Notes: a model not told the origin generated them from the sequence alone. DNA of 12,508 bases from Chalciporus piperatus (GCA_038093975.1 JBBPTG010000452.1:1-12508); one strand, 5' to 3'; numbered from the stretch's first letter, positions 1 to 8,261 are shown. Numbers and translations: made by a program.

Positions 1-39
1 GGCGGTGAGGGCGGCGATGGGATCAACGGGATCAGCCAT
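1..39 (-). CDS. Possible 5' end of a minus-strand gene leaving the window
   Basis: Read on the minus strand, an ATG at 39-37 opens thirteen codons to the window edge, giving MADPVDPIAALTA. The sequence just upstream of this ATG (40-66) is C-rich on that strand, as is common for fungal leaders. Thirteen residues are too few to name a family, and the -3 base is C rather than the preferred purine. This is a tentative gene start only. Confidence 0.3.
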   Translation of the reverse strand, partial: MADPVDPIAALTA

Positions 40-1126
40 CGGAGTTTCGGGGCGGGGAGTAGAGGGATGTGAACTTTCGGATGAGGATGAAAAATGTCGT
101 GGGGGAGATCTGTAACCTTGATTTTGTGGTTCCTGATCGTAGAACTCTGCTGACATATAACCTTACTGAACTCTATCTTCCAAAGGTTCTCTGGGGTTGA
201 CAGACACGAGGACGAAGGAAATATTTCTTGGAGCGGAGATAATATCTGCGACGCTTATTGGAATCTTTGCAGACCTTCTGAGGAAGTTTCCCAAGATCTG
301 TTTGGATTTTGCACATATACTACTCTCGAACTTCTATGTTCGAGCAGCAGCGAAAGCTATCGTAATACAGGATACTATTTTTTATTGTTTTCTATTTTTT
401 GTACCTCGGCGGTGCTGCCGGCTTACGTTGCTACGTATGACTCAGCCAAGGGGGCGGCGACGCGCTTTTCCCTTGTCGTCCTTCGCAATTGGGCACGATC
501 CCAATCCGGTCTTCGAACAAAAATACTATAGTACTGAGGGTAACAGAGACGGGGCACTAAAGGCTGGCCCAAACGAAATGAAAAGCCAAAAGGCGAATGT
601 GTGACGTCAACAGGTGATCACACGAACCTGCGTGGTGTCTACAGTCAGAGGGCTAGTGCTTGCGCAGACCCCAAGACGTCTCGAACCACGAAAGAGCCCC
701 TAGTGCACTATGGGGAACAGCAACTTTATCCGTATTTAGACGGCGGACAACCGTATATGCAGCAGTGGGTAGAGTTGCTTTCTCTTAGTGTGTCACGTAC
801 ACCAACGGTCAACGACCAACTCTTTAGCCCTAGAGTCCGGGCGGTGTTTTCAAGTCTAATCCAAGTGTTATGATCTCTCACAACACGGCGGGGACTTTAG
901 GCAACACTAGGCCTATGCGAAGGATATGCTGAGTACTAAAACTTAATGACGGTGAAGTCACAAATGGATTAGACTGGGGTCTGTGATAAGTACAGGGCTA
1001 CTTATATACTATTGAGAAGTGCGCACAGACCAACAGCCGAATAAGGAAATCACAAAGGGAAAGATAGATAAGGTAAATGGAACGATGATAAGAAAAGGTA
1101 CCAGGCACGGATTAGGGTCTAGGCCA
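40..1126. other. Gene-free stretch with scattered regulatory-like words
   Basis: No coding region I can support. The longer open frames here begin at TTG or GTG, have no recognisable composition or motif, and lack convincing splice sites. Isolated words are visible: TGACTCA (438-444), a perfect palindromic TGACGTCA (602-609), and a 20-nt near-palindrome at 866-885. A TATA-like run lies at about 1002-1010. None can be tied to a transcript from sequence alone. Confidence 0.5.
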
Positions 1127-1197
1127 TGACATCATTGCTGACTCATCTAAGTCTGGACCTTTGTCACGTGACCTGATTATGTAATAGATTATGTAAT
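1127..1197. promoter_or_regulatory. Cluster of bZIP/bHLH-type binding words upstream of the 1424 gene
   Basis: Within 71 bp lie TGACATCA (1127-1134, CRE-like), TGACTCA (1139-1145, AP-1/Gcn4 type), the palindrome GTCACGTGAC (1163-1172, E-box core CACGTG), and GATTATGTAAT twice (1175-1185 and 1187-1197, 12-bp period, containing TTATGTAA). These are known DNA word types for bZIP and bHLH factors. The grouping 230-300 bp before the ATG at 1424 suggests an upstream control region, but such short words also occur by chance. Confidence 0.35.
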
Positions 1198-1423
1198 GCT
1201 ACAGGGACTACCGGAGCGGATTAAGATGAATCCGGCTTGATCCCTAAGTTGTAGATAAAGTCCAGAGTTCGAATACCGTTGTAGGCAAAAGTTTGAAAAG
1301 TTTTTAAATACTATAACAGTTTCAGAGACCTTCGGTCGTATCAGAGAACATGCGCTGCAAGATTTGCCAGCAGACGGCACCAGAGATGGCTCCCCCTTGA
1401 GCTGGTTTTTGGAGGTCCCCAGA

Positions 1424-2219
1424 ATGCCTTTGTGGAATCACATCGTATCGGCCGAGAGAACCGTTCGAATCCTTTTGGGTAATGGCTCAGAGGAGGATAT
1501 CAGGACAGTCCGTGCCAACGCAGCAAGGGTGGCCGAATGGTTTCAACAGAGGTCAGCCGAATCAGGGGCAACGTATCAAACCAGGGGCCAGAGGATGTGG
1601 GCCGAAATGGCCCAGAACTCATCGATTATCAACACGGCTTTCATGACGCATTTTCTTACCTTGTCAGGCCATGATCCAGCCGAGGCCGACGAGCAGGATA
1701 TTGCATCGGCTGACATCCCAGCTATCATGTCGTCGAATGATCGGAGGGAAAACGAAAATAGACTTCTGGACGAGCTGGACCTGCGTAAGTACCTTGTGGC
1801 ATCCTATGAGGGCAGAAGAATTCATTGGATTGCAGCCCATGACTGGCAAGGTAGAAATCCTGAGGACATGGCGACAGGAAATACACCATTCACAGGGACG
1901 TTCGATCACTGTGAGTGGTTTTCATGATTATGGCATGGAATACATTGATGATAATGTCGTCGGCCGCAATCCAGTGGAGCAAGCAATCAACTGGGCCAAC
2001 AGACAATTGGCCCAAGGGCTGCACAGAGAACACCAGCCGCCGGAGGGATCAGCCGCCGAAGAACAGGCCAGAAATGATGATGCCACATTGATGGCCCTAT
2101 CTTGGATCATGTTTGAACGCTTAGAATTTCTGGCCAACACTCGTAGGCAACACATATTCCATATGATTTCTTTGCTACGTCAGATGGACATGTTGGAGAG
2201 GCTGAGGAATGTAATGTAG
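1424..2219 (+). CDS. Hypothetical two-exon protein, 243 aa
   Basis: I do not recognise this family. Exon 1 is 1424-1910 and exon 2 is 1975-2219, stop TAG. The 64-nt intron 1911-1974 starts GTGAGT, ends CCAG, and exactly joins two reading frames that are otherwise broken by a stop at 1925-1927. I chose the first ATG of the frame (1424, protein MPLWNHIVSAER...). The frame is open further upstream, but only from TTG. A second good donor (GTAAGT, 1785) and acceptor (TGCAG, 1835) would define an optional in-frame 51-nt intron removing 17 residues. The protein looks soluble: no signal peptide or membrane segment, mainly acidic and Gln/Glu-rich helical sequence, and a C-terminal helix-like stretch ending MLERLRNVM. 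The stop lies 17 nt before the minisatellite, so the 3' UTR probably contains repeat units. It could be lineage-restricted or a remnant of a larger gene. Confidence 0.55.
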
Positions 2220-2235
2220 TGTAGGCCATATAATA

Positions 2236-3110
2236 TTGACACTGATCACATTGGCTTATCCCTACCAATGGACTAACTTTACATCGGCCCACCCCTAACT
2301 AGTGACAATAGGAACACCGGCCCATTCCTAAGCATTGAGGGTCTACCCATTGGCCCATCCCTACACATTGACACTGATTGCATCGGCCCATTCCTACACA
2401 TTGAGGCTCAACCCCTCAGCCCATTTCCTACGCATTGAGGCTCAATGCATCGGCCCATCCCTACACATTGACTCTGATTGCATCGGCCCATGCCTACCTA
2501 GTGACAATAGGTATATCGGCCCATTCCTATGCATTGAGGCTCAACCCATTGGCCCATTCCTACACATTGACGCTGATTGCATCGGCCCATGCCTACCTAG
2601 TGACACTAGGTATATCGGCCCATTCCTACGCATAGAGGCTCAATGCATCGGCCCATCCCCCCATCCCTACACATTGACACTGATTGCATCGGCCCATTCC
2701 TACACATTGACACTGATTGCATCGGCCCATTCCTACACATTGAGGCTCAACCCATCGGCCCATCCCTACACATTGACACTCAATCTATCGGCCATGCCTG
2801 CTGTAGGAGACATGATTCAGTGGCCAATGCCCACCCCTAAACATTTCCTGCATCGGCCGCTCCCTACACATGGAGGGTTTACACATTGGCCTATCCCTAT
2901 TCTCTATGGGCCAAACCCTGATGCAGGCAGGACTGGGTAATTAGCACCAGTCGGCCAGGTCCTACCTCATGGAATCTTTGTGTTGGCCATTCCCACTGCC
3001 AGGGCACAATAGTACATTGGCTGATCCCTACTCTACATGTACATTCTATTACTAGCCGATCCCTAACCTAGGTGACCATACACCAGCGGCCAATCGTTAG
3101 CCGGCCAGTA
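2236..3110. repeat. 33-bp minisatellite with 99-bp higher-order units
   Basis: The clean core is 2282-2785, 15 units. Thirteen are exactly 33 bp, one is 34 bp (2414-2447) and one is 41 bp (2646-2686, carrying a short internal duplication). Each begins CAT(C/T)GGCCCAT(T/C)CCTA. Three tail types occur: A, ...TTGACACTGATTG; B, ...AGTGACAATAGGTA; C, ...TTGAGGCTCAACC. Their order is B C A C C A B C A B C A A C A. The blocks 2448-2546 and 2547-2645 are both A-B-C and differ at about 8 of 99 positions, so a trimer was duplicated. Degenerate copies extend left to about 2236 and right to about 3110. Because 33 is a multiple of three and the unit lacks stops in two plus-strand frames, long open frames arise; they start without ATG or in mid-array and are not taken as genes. 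Confidence 0.9.
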
Positions 3111-3471
3111 GAGCACGGCCTAATTGGTGATCAGCTGGCCCTGGATCAGGGTACAAATGGACTATGCTATGTGATAGAAGGGACTTGTCACTTTTTCCTA
3201 TAAGCAATATAAATGCAATTATAGTACTCTATAGAACTATACTAGCTATTATAGTAAAGTTGGTTTTTCCTGATGGAGGTGAGGTTTCATGCAAATGGCA
3301 AGTGGAGAGTCGAAACGAGCCCAAATGAGCGCCGCATCAAAGCGACGGTGAGTCACTCATCCCTCAACTCACAACAACAATGACAAGCCCTCCACCCTCA
3401 CTCTCAACCCACACAACAACAACAACAATGATGACGGCAATGCTGAACGAATGAAAACACAACGAGGAACT
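3111..3471. other. Non-coding stretch: AT-rich block, direct-repeat copy L, CAA microsatellite
   Basis: No gene seen. 3180-3260 is AT-rich with TATAGTACTCTAT-like words resembling the block at 4350-4480. TGGTTTTTCCTGATG at 3261-3275 recurs exactly at 4525-4539. A short CAA/ACA run lies at about 3410-3428. From about 3360 the plus strand becomes C/A-rich and passes into the hairpin array. Confidence 0.6.
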
Positions 3472-3877
3472 GCACAACACACGCAATTCGTGTGTTGTGC
3501 CGTTTCTCATCGTGTTCTCGCGTCCCCACTTCTCATCCTCGTTTCATCGTCTCCTTGTCCCCACCCTCTTCCTCTCCCTCGTCCATCACCCTCTCACCAT
3601 CACCCTCACATCCTCGCTCGACTGACATCGACGACGCCAACGAGAGACGGCACAACGCACGAATCATGTGTGTTGTGTCTTTTCTTTTCTCTTCTCATCC
3701 TCACCCTTGTCCTTCACCCTCGCCCTCAAGACGACGACGATGACGAGAGACGGTGCGACACACGTGAGCACATGTGTCACGTCATTCCTCATTCTCGCTG
3801 TCTCATCTCGTTCTCATCCTCATCCTCCCTCACCCTCGACTGACGGCGATGACGACACATGATCACGTGTCGTCGTC
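3472..3877. repeat. Run of four spaced hairpins separated by pyrimidine tracts
   Basis: Four related inverted repeats sit in one stretch. 3472-3483/3489-3500 has a perfect 12-bp stem with a 5-nt loop. 3649-3662/3666-3679 matches 10 of 14. 3752-3766/3769-3783 matches 11 of 15. 3848-3861/3864-3877 matches 12 of 14. Arms share a GCACAACACACG-like core. The second and third are preceded by the same box CGAGAGACGG (3641-3650, 3744-3753). The hairpins are followed by C/T-rich sequence (CTCATCCTC, CACCCTC) and GACGACGA words, so this is a degenerate tandem unit of roughly 100-175 bp. In stem 2, three of four mismatches would be G-U pairs in a plus-strand RNA. Open frames through this stretch are low-complexity and not believed to be genes. 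Confidence 0.7.
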
Positions 3878-3995
3878 GTCTCTCGTTCTCGTTCATCGCA
3901 AATGAAAAAGGTGACGACGACGACTCGGATTGAACGAGAACGCGACAATCGTTCTCCCTCACCCTTGTCCTTCACCCAGGCCCTTTCAGCTGTTT
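3878..3995. other. Spacer between hairpin run and 60-bp repeat
   Basis: Continuation of the GACGACGA and C/T-rich composition (for example a CACCCTTGTCCTTCACCC block near 3959-3977, also present near 3702-3719). No hairpin of the preceding type and no gene is visible. Confidence 0.4.
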
Positions 3996-4171
3996 GCGAC
4001 CCCAGCAGCTCACCAACACCCCAAACGACTCACCGACATCTCAAACGACTTGTTCGCGACCCGAGCAATGCACCACCACCCCAAATGACTCACCAACACC
4101 CCCAAATGTTGCATTCACGGCCCGAACGTCAGGCCAGCACCCATTTCCCCCCACTCCAAATGACCTACCAG
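3996..4171. repeat. 60-bp tandem repeat, about three copies
   Basis: Copy 1 (3996-4055) begins GCGACCCCAGCAGCTCACCA and copy 2 (4056-4116) begins GCGACCCGAGCAATGCACCA. Both share the internal word CCCCAAA(C/T)GACTCACC. A weaker third copy (about 4117-4171) retains CGGCCCGAACG and CTCCAAATGACCTACC. C-rich on the plus strand and adjacent to the hairpin run. No function is evident. Confidence 0.65.
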
Positions 4172-4358
4172 CTTCGCAGTATATTTCTAAATTTTCGCTG
4201 TTATTTGCTTTTGTTGCCTGTACAGTAGCTACGTTGAAACCTATTAAGCTTGAAATAAGTGTGAAGTAGAGGAGTTAGCTTGTTCTGCACTACGACTCCA
4301 TGAAAGTTGAAGACAACAAGTAAATATGCATATCAGACCTTATGGGAGTTATTATAGA
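4172..4358. other. AT-rich intergenic sequence
   Basis: No gene seen. Composition shifts from C-rich to AT-rich at about 4178, marking the end of the C-rich repeat stretch. Confidence 0.4.
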
Positions 4359-4480
4359 ACTTTATAGTACTCTATCTCACTTTCAAAAAGATACATAGTG
4401 ATATGAGAGTTCCCATAGTACTTTATAAGTGCTCTACGTCACTTTCAGAATAATCTATAGTAATATAGAAGGTCCTATAG
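4359..4480. repeat. 61-bp tandem duplication in AT-rich block
   Basis: Copy 1 (4359-4419) starts ACTTTATAGTACTCTATCTC and copy 2 (4420-4480) starts ACTTTATAAGTGCTCTACGT. Both contain CACTTTCA followed by ATA-rich sequence and end in CC(C/T)ATAG. The preceding bases (4343-4358, GGGAGTTATTATAG) look like the tail of an older copy. Related words occur at 3190-3260 on the other side of the hairpin stretch. Two copies of CTATATAG (4492-4499, 4512-4519) follow. Confidence 0.65.
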
Positions 4481-4524
4481 CAACCATAGCTCTATATAGA
4501 TAAGACCCCTTCTATATAGGGAAA

Positions 4525-4539
4525 TGGTTTTTCCTGATG
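4525..4539 (+). repeat. Direct-repeat copy R of a 15-nt word
   Basis: TGGTTTTTCCTGATG matches 3261-3275 exactly and in the same orientation, 1,264 bp apart. The flanking AT-rich sequences on the left of both copies are also related (TATAGTACTCTAT at about 3216-3230 and 4363-4375), but the bases immediately to the right differ. Confidence 0.6.
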
Positions 4540-4607
4540 TATAGTGTACTAGTAGTAGCATAAATATTCCAACATAACCAGTTTTTACTCAGTTGTCAGG
4601 CTGTTTG

Positions 4608-4613
4608 TTTATT
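4608..4613 (-). terminator. Candidate polyadenylation signal AATAAA for the nuclease gene
   Basis: On the minus strand AATAAA lies about 105 nt past the stop codon at 4718-4716, in AT-rich sequence suitable for fungal 3' end formation. Inference from position only. Confidence 0.4.
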
Positions 4614-4715
4614 TGTCAACAGTATCAACTATTGTATTATTAGTAGAGATACAGGGCCACTGACAATGTATCAAAGGACAACTAGCTTCAAACTGTGCAT
4701 GGTTGTATTGATGTC

Positions 4716-6568
4716 TCAACCAATGATCTCAATGTCAGAATCTGTTTCCACCCCTTGTGCCAACACCTCCTCGTCTGAGTCTCCAGTTAGATCAATTACA
4801 GTGAGCGGATCCTCTGTGGACTGAGTGGCAACAGGTAGTTGCATCTGTATTTCTCTTACATGAGTCAGTGGGACGGGGCCACAGATTGACCATCTCACCT
4901 CAACAGCCCTGGCATGGTTTCGGAGATGCTTGGCAATGTTGGGGAACACATGCTCGGCCACACGGGCAGGGACGATGAAATACATCAAGTCCTGGTGCTT
5001 TGACCCACTTGCTGGCGACAGAGCCAATCGGACGATGTCCGCGAACTGTGACACATCATACCGTAGCTTGACAACAGCAAGCTCAGACCCGGGCGTATAG
5101 ATCACCCGATGGTGAATAAATTTAACTGTGGGTTGATAGACCGTGAGGTCACGAGGCTGCTTCGGAAGCTATTTGAAACATGAGCCAGTTAGTGAATGAT
5201 ACAAGGAAAAAGGTGGTCGCGACTCGCGAGAGATACACCTTGCACATCTGTCGTAATGCGGCACCTTTCCACACCGTGCTGCGCATCCTGGCGACAAGCA
5301 CCTCTTGCTTGAACCCAAAATGTTGTTCACAGAACACCGCGAGTGCTGCAAGGCACGGCTGGCTCGACTTGACATGATAGACTGCGGAGGAGTCGCTGTT
5401 GCTGTTCCCCGATAATTTCGTCAGTGGAGCGAAGTAAAATCTCAAGTCCTCGTAGCTAGGAAATGTATCTGGAATCATGCCAGCAAGCTTCGGATACCTT
5501 CGGTCCAAGAGACCACCTGGATCCGAGCTCAGGATGTGTCGAAGATTGTCACGCCAACGAACGAGAGATTGCATCAATGCTGGCATCTCCAAAGTAGAGA
5601 AGGCATTCAACAGGGCTGTGCCGAGCTGGTAGCGAGTCAAAGAATGAGCAATATTAATTCCGCAGCCGGGCAGGCCATCCTGTGCATCATCATCAACATG
5701 GATGCAACAGATATTCAGGGGGAACCTACACCAATGTCACTGCCCACAAGGAGTGCGATCAGGACACGTTCAGCATGCGGAAGACCTAGACGGGTGGAGA
5801 CAAGTTGATCGCTGTAGATCTCGACATTGTCGAAGTTGCGGGGGCTTTCAGGGCTTCGAAATGCAATGTCTGTTAGTGTACAGAGAGATCAGGGAACAAA
5901 TTCCTACCAGCGTACAACACAAGTGGCACCGAAGACAAGGGCATCCACATCTGTTGTCAGGACCATATCAATCAGGCCACGCTGATTCAGCGCCGCAAGC
6001 TCTGCTTCAGCTTCGGCTGGAGCCTGAGCAATACTCAATTCAACTCAGTGTGATAGGCCAATCACGCCTCGCACCTCGTGCCATCGGAATCCAAATGCAT
6101 CAAGTAGTTCACGGAATCGGGGAGTGAGCCAGTGTGATCTCCCTCGGACTTGTTTCCCTCGCTTCACCCATGGTCGCCCTGGCCCATCAAACACGAAGAC
6201 AGCATGAGCCGGCATTGTCGAAATGGTTGCAAGTCGATAAAAGAGCGTTCGGAGCTCTGGATTCTGGCCAGCACCAGCATGGTGATAGCGGAAAACGGGA
6301 CACACGGAGTGCATCCATGTGCTGTGTACAAGTAACCATATGCACGAAGAATTACTGAGCAGGGGACACTCCTACCTGGCATCCACACCAACCGTCAGTA
6401 GTTTCAAGCTACCAGGCACTGACCCAGGTCGAAACCCTTCATTGACAGCAAATTCCAGGAGGGAGCGTCTCTCTGCTGCACGCGACAAAATCTATGGTGC
6501 CATCAGCACACAGTCCAATCGGAGACATGAAAGACCCGACTCACAGGCCACAGTCCCTTTACACCCAT
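4716..6568 (-). CDS. XPG/GEN1-like structure-specific endonuclease, 506 aa, seven exons
   Basis: Exons: 6568-6545, 6491-6376, 6321-6075, 6023-5908, 5853-5730, 5679-5239, 5168-4716. All introns (50-70 nt) are GT/AG; the last has a CACTAAC branch site. Coding length is 1,521 nt with no internal stop. N-domain: MGVKGLWP start, D45 in VGVDAS, D92 in VFVFDGP. I-domain: E133, E135 and E137 in APAEAEAEL, D154 and D156 in TTDVDALVFG. D207 in VGSDIG precedes the helix-hairpin-helix-type GLPGCG (211-216). These match the metal-binding acids of FEN1/XPG/GEN1 nucleases, which cut branched DNA in repair and recombination; the fungal nuclear relative is Yen1. The C-terminal 150 residues are unassigned but end with VIDLT followed by acids (480-484) and DIEIIG (501-506), both SUMO-interacting-like. 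Intron 4 could end at 5854 (used here) or nine bases later; both keep frame. It could be one of the expanded 'PIN domain-like' mushroom paralogues rather than the true GEN1 orthologue. Confidence 0.9.
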
Positions 6569-6675
6569 GATGCTTGAACTTGATGGAAGTCGATAGTAGA
6601 AAGAGGGGTGGTGAGAATGGTATGACATACGGATGATCGGCTGCACAGCCACTTGATCGGAAATGCGAGCGGTGG
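6569..6675 (-). promoter_or_regulatory. Pyrimidine-rich leader of the nuclease gene
   Basis: On the minus strand the 50 nt before the ATG at 6568 are C/T-rich (CACCACCCCTCTTTCTAC within 6595-6620), as in many fungal core promoters and leaders. Only about 107 bp separate the start codon from the last ubiquitin fragment, so the promoter probably overlaps the ubiquitin pseudogene. No TATA box is obvious. Confidence 0.35.
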
Positions 6676-7420
6676 CTGGACGAAAATTCGCATACCACCA
6701 TGGAGATGGTGTTGGAGGGACTCGCCTCTTAGAGTGATAGTCTTGATGACATGGGGAAGCGTACAACCATCCTCCAGTTGCTTGGCCAGTGCCTTTCTTG
6801 TCCTGAATCTTCGCCTTCACGTACCTCCACGCAAACGGAGGACCAAGTGAAGAGTAGACTCCGTCGAAATGTTGTCGTCAGAAAGGGTGCGACCATCCTC
6901 GAGTTGCTTTCCGGCGAAGATGAGACGCCGCTGGTCCGAGTCAGGAGGGATTCCCTCCTTGTTGTTCTGGATCTTCGCCATCACGCTGCTATCGTATCTG
7001 AGGACTCGACTTCCGATGTGATGGTCTTGCCGGTTGAAGTCTTCACGAAGATCTGCATACCACCACGGAGACAAAGAGCTACGGCAACATTAGAAACGAA
7101 AGAAATTCTGTATCGAACGGCGACATACCAGGGTGGAGGGTACTCTCCTTCTGGATGTTGTAGCCGGAGACTGTCCAACCGTCCTCGAGCTGCTTACCCG
7201 CGAGGATGAGGCGCTGTTGTCCGAGGGAGGTCAGGCAGTTGCTATACTATAACACGCAAGGACGTGATGCACCTGCCTTTCTTTGTCCTCGATCTTGGTC
7301 TTGATGTTTGGATCGATGGTCTCGCCAGTCGTGCCCTTCCGGATGCCACAATGTGTCTGGTCTCATCAACCTCGAGCTGGTTATCAGCCAAGGTGTTGCT
7401 GCCTGGAGAGAAAGCTGCAT
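6676..7420 (-). pseudogene. Scrambled polyubiquitin pseudogene, at least three unit remnants
   Basis: Ubiquitin normally is a 76-residue tag encoded as head-to-tail units. Here unit I starts near 7420 (MQLSLQ-like) and has IKTKIEDKE (about 7277-7310), then [14 protein letters not shown]... to STLHP (about 7219-7129). A canonical 50-nt intron (7128-7079, GTATGT...CGTAG, TTCTAATG branch region) follows, then LCLRGG. Unit II (7058-6823) is nearly full: [14 protein letters not shown], a 1-nt deletion after SSDTI, then [13 protein letters not shown], an insertion of two residues, [12 protein letters not shown] and LVLRLRGG. It has L8S, K27M and K63T; K48 and the I44 region remain. Unit III is fragments: [10 protein letters not shown] (6820 downward), AKQLEDG, KTITL (about 6744-6730), then HGGMRIFVQ (6702-6676) opening a fourth unit. 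Frame changes and missing blocks rule out a functional product. Intron retention points to a DNA-level copy. Confidence 0.88.
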
Positions 7421-8261
7421 AGCGTGAGATGAGTACAGGACTCGGTTTCATCTACCATCCCTACCTTGTTGGGACCTTGGACTCGACACGGTAGAAATTT
7501 GAGATCTGAGACGCAGCGAAGGGACACATCACAGTCTTGAATTGATTACTCTCTGGAGTTCGGTGGGCCGTTGAATTTGTGAGAGAGAGAAATCGTATCA
7601 TTCAGAATCACGAACCTGACAGTCCAGAAGAGTCGAGGTTGAGGCCTTGAGGCCTGGGTTGGGCCTGGGACCCAAACTGTGCGAGCAACCCGCACGGCAA
7701 CGGTGACGCGACGGGCGGCACGCTGGAAAAGTTAAAACACGACCGTGCGCTTAATTGACTATCGTCGCGCTGGTGTGCTGGGCGGGCCTGTGACTCGGAA
7801 GGGGAAAATAAAACTTCAAAGAGTATTGTGGGACTTAGCTTGAACAGGATCAGAGTCGGATGATCGCATGCGCTCCGCTTGGCTGAATTGGTGTACACTG
7901 TAAAGTGAAAAAATGGCCCAATTAGGCAGGTGAGCAGGTTCTATAGGCTAACTCCCGTTCACTCTCGTACTAGGTCAACTCCCGCTACTAGTACTGAAGC
8001 ATCCTGCAATGGAAAAGTACCTCATGTACTGCTTACCATCCCCACCGCCCGTAAATGCGGAGGGTGCCTTTGTCAGATGAAGACTTTTCACCTCGACTCG
8101 CATCGATTTCGCGACTTAGTTTCAAGAGCCTCTCCGGACTGTGACTTCACGGTCGCTGGGAAAACTCGAGGCCGCGTCGGGTTGATTAACACGCTCTATC
8201 TGTGTTGGTGGTGCGTATCCTACTATCAATAGGAATACGTCGTCCACTCTCATCAATACTT
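7421..8261. other. Gene-free stretch between divergent pseudogenes
   Basis: No gene recognised on either strand. A GA-dinucleotide tract at 7580-7593 (C/T-rich on the minus strand) could be part of the former polyubiquitin promoter. A minus-strand ATG near 7532 opens MCPFAASQISNFYRVESKVP before a stop; I cannot assign it. 7640-7672 carries repeated GGCCT/GGGCCTGGG words. Open frames around 7930-8235 show no homology I recognise, although this is where the missing myosin-motor 5' part of the chitin synthase would be expected. Confidence 0.5.

Noticed and set aside
197..873. Open frames of 135 and 90 codons on the plus strand
   Set aside because: They start at TTG and GTG, show no recognisable motif or splice context, and have compositions consistent with chance.
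1260..1290. GTTCGAAT-like word suggesting a tRNA B box
   Set aside because: No acceptor, D or anticodon stems can be drawn around it on either strand.
2335..2940. Long open frame with 11-residue repeats (YTLTLIASAHS-like) and a second frame with LHIDTDCIGPF-like repeats
   Set aside because: It is a by-product of a stop-free 33-bp repeat; it begins at TTG, two frames are equally open, and there is no splice or start context.
3451..4228. Several overlapping open frames rich in Ser, Pro, His and Leu
   Set aside because: They are low-complexity translations of C/T-rich and CAA-rich DNA inside the hairpin and 60-bp repeat stretch; overlapping plus-strand frames are open with no codon signature of a gene.
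5180..6358. Plus-strand open frames opposite the nuclease exons
   Set aside because: The minus strand encodes conserved XPG motifs with matched introns; the plus frames are unremarkable.
7640..7672. GGCCT-rich words suggesting a strong hairpin or terminator
   Set aside because: Only short GC palindromes repeat; no single stem of convincing length forms and there is no gene end nearby.
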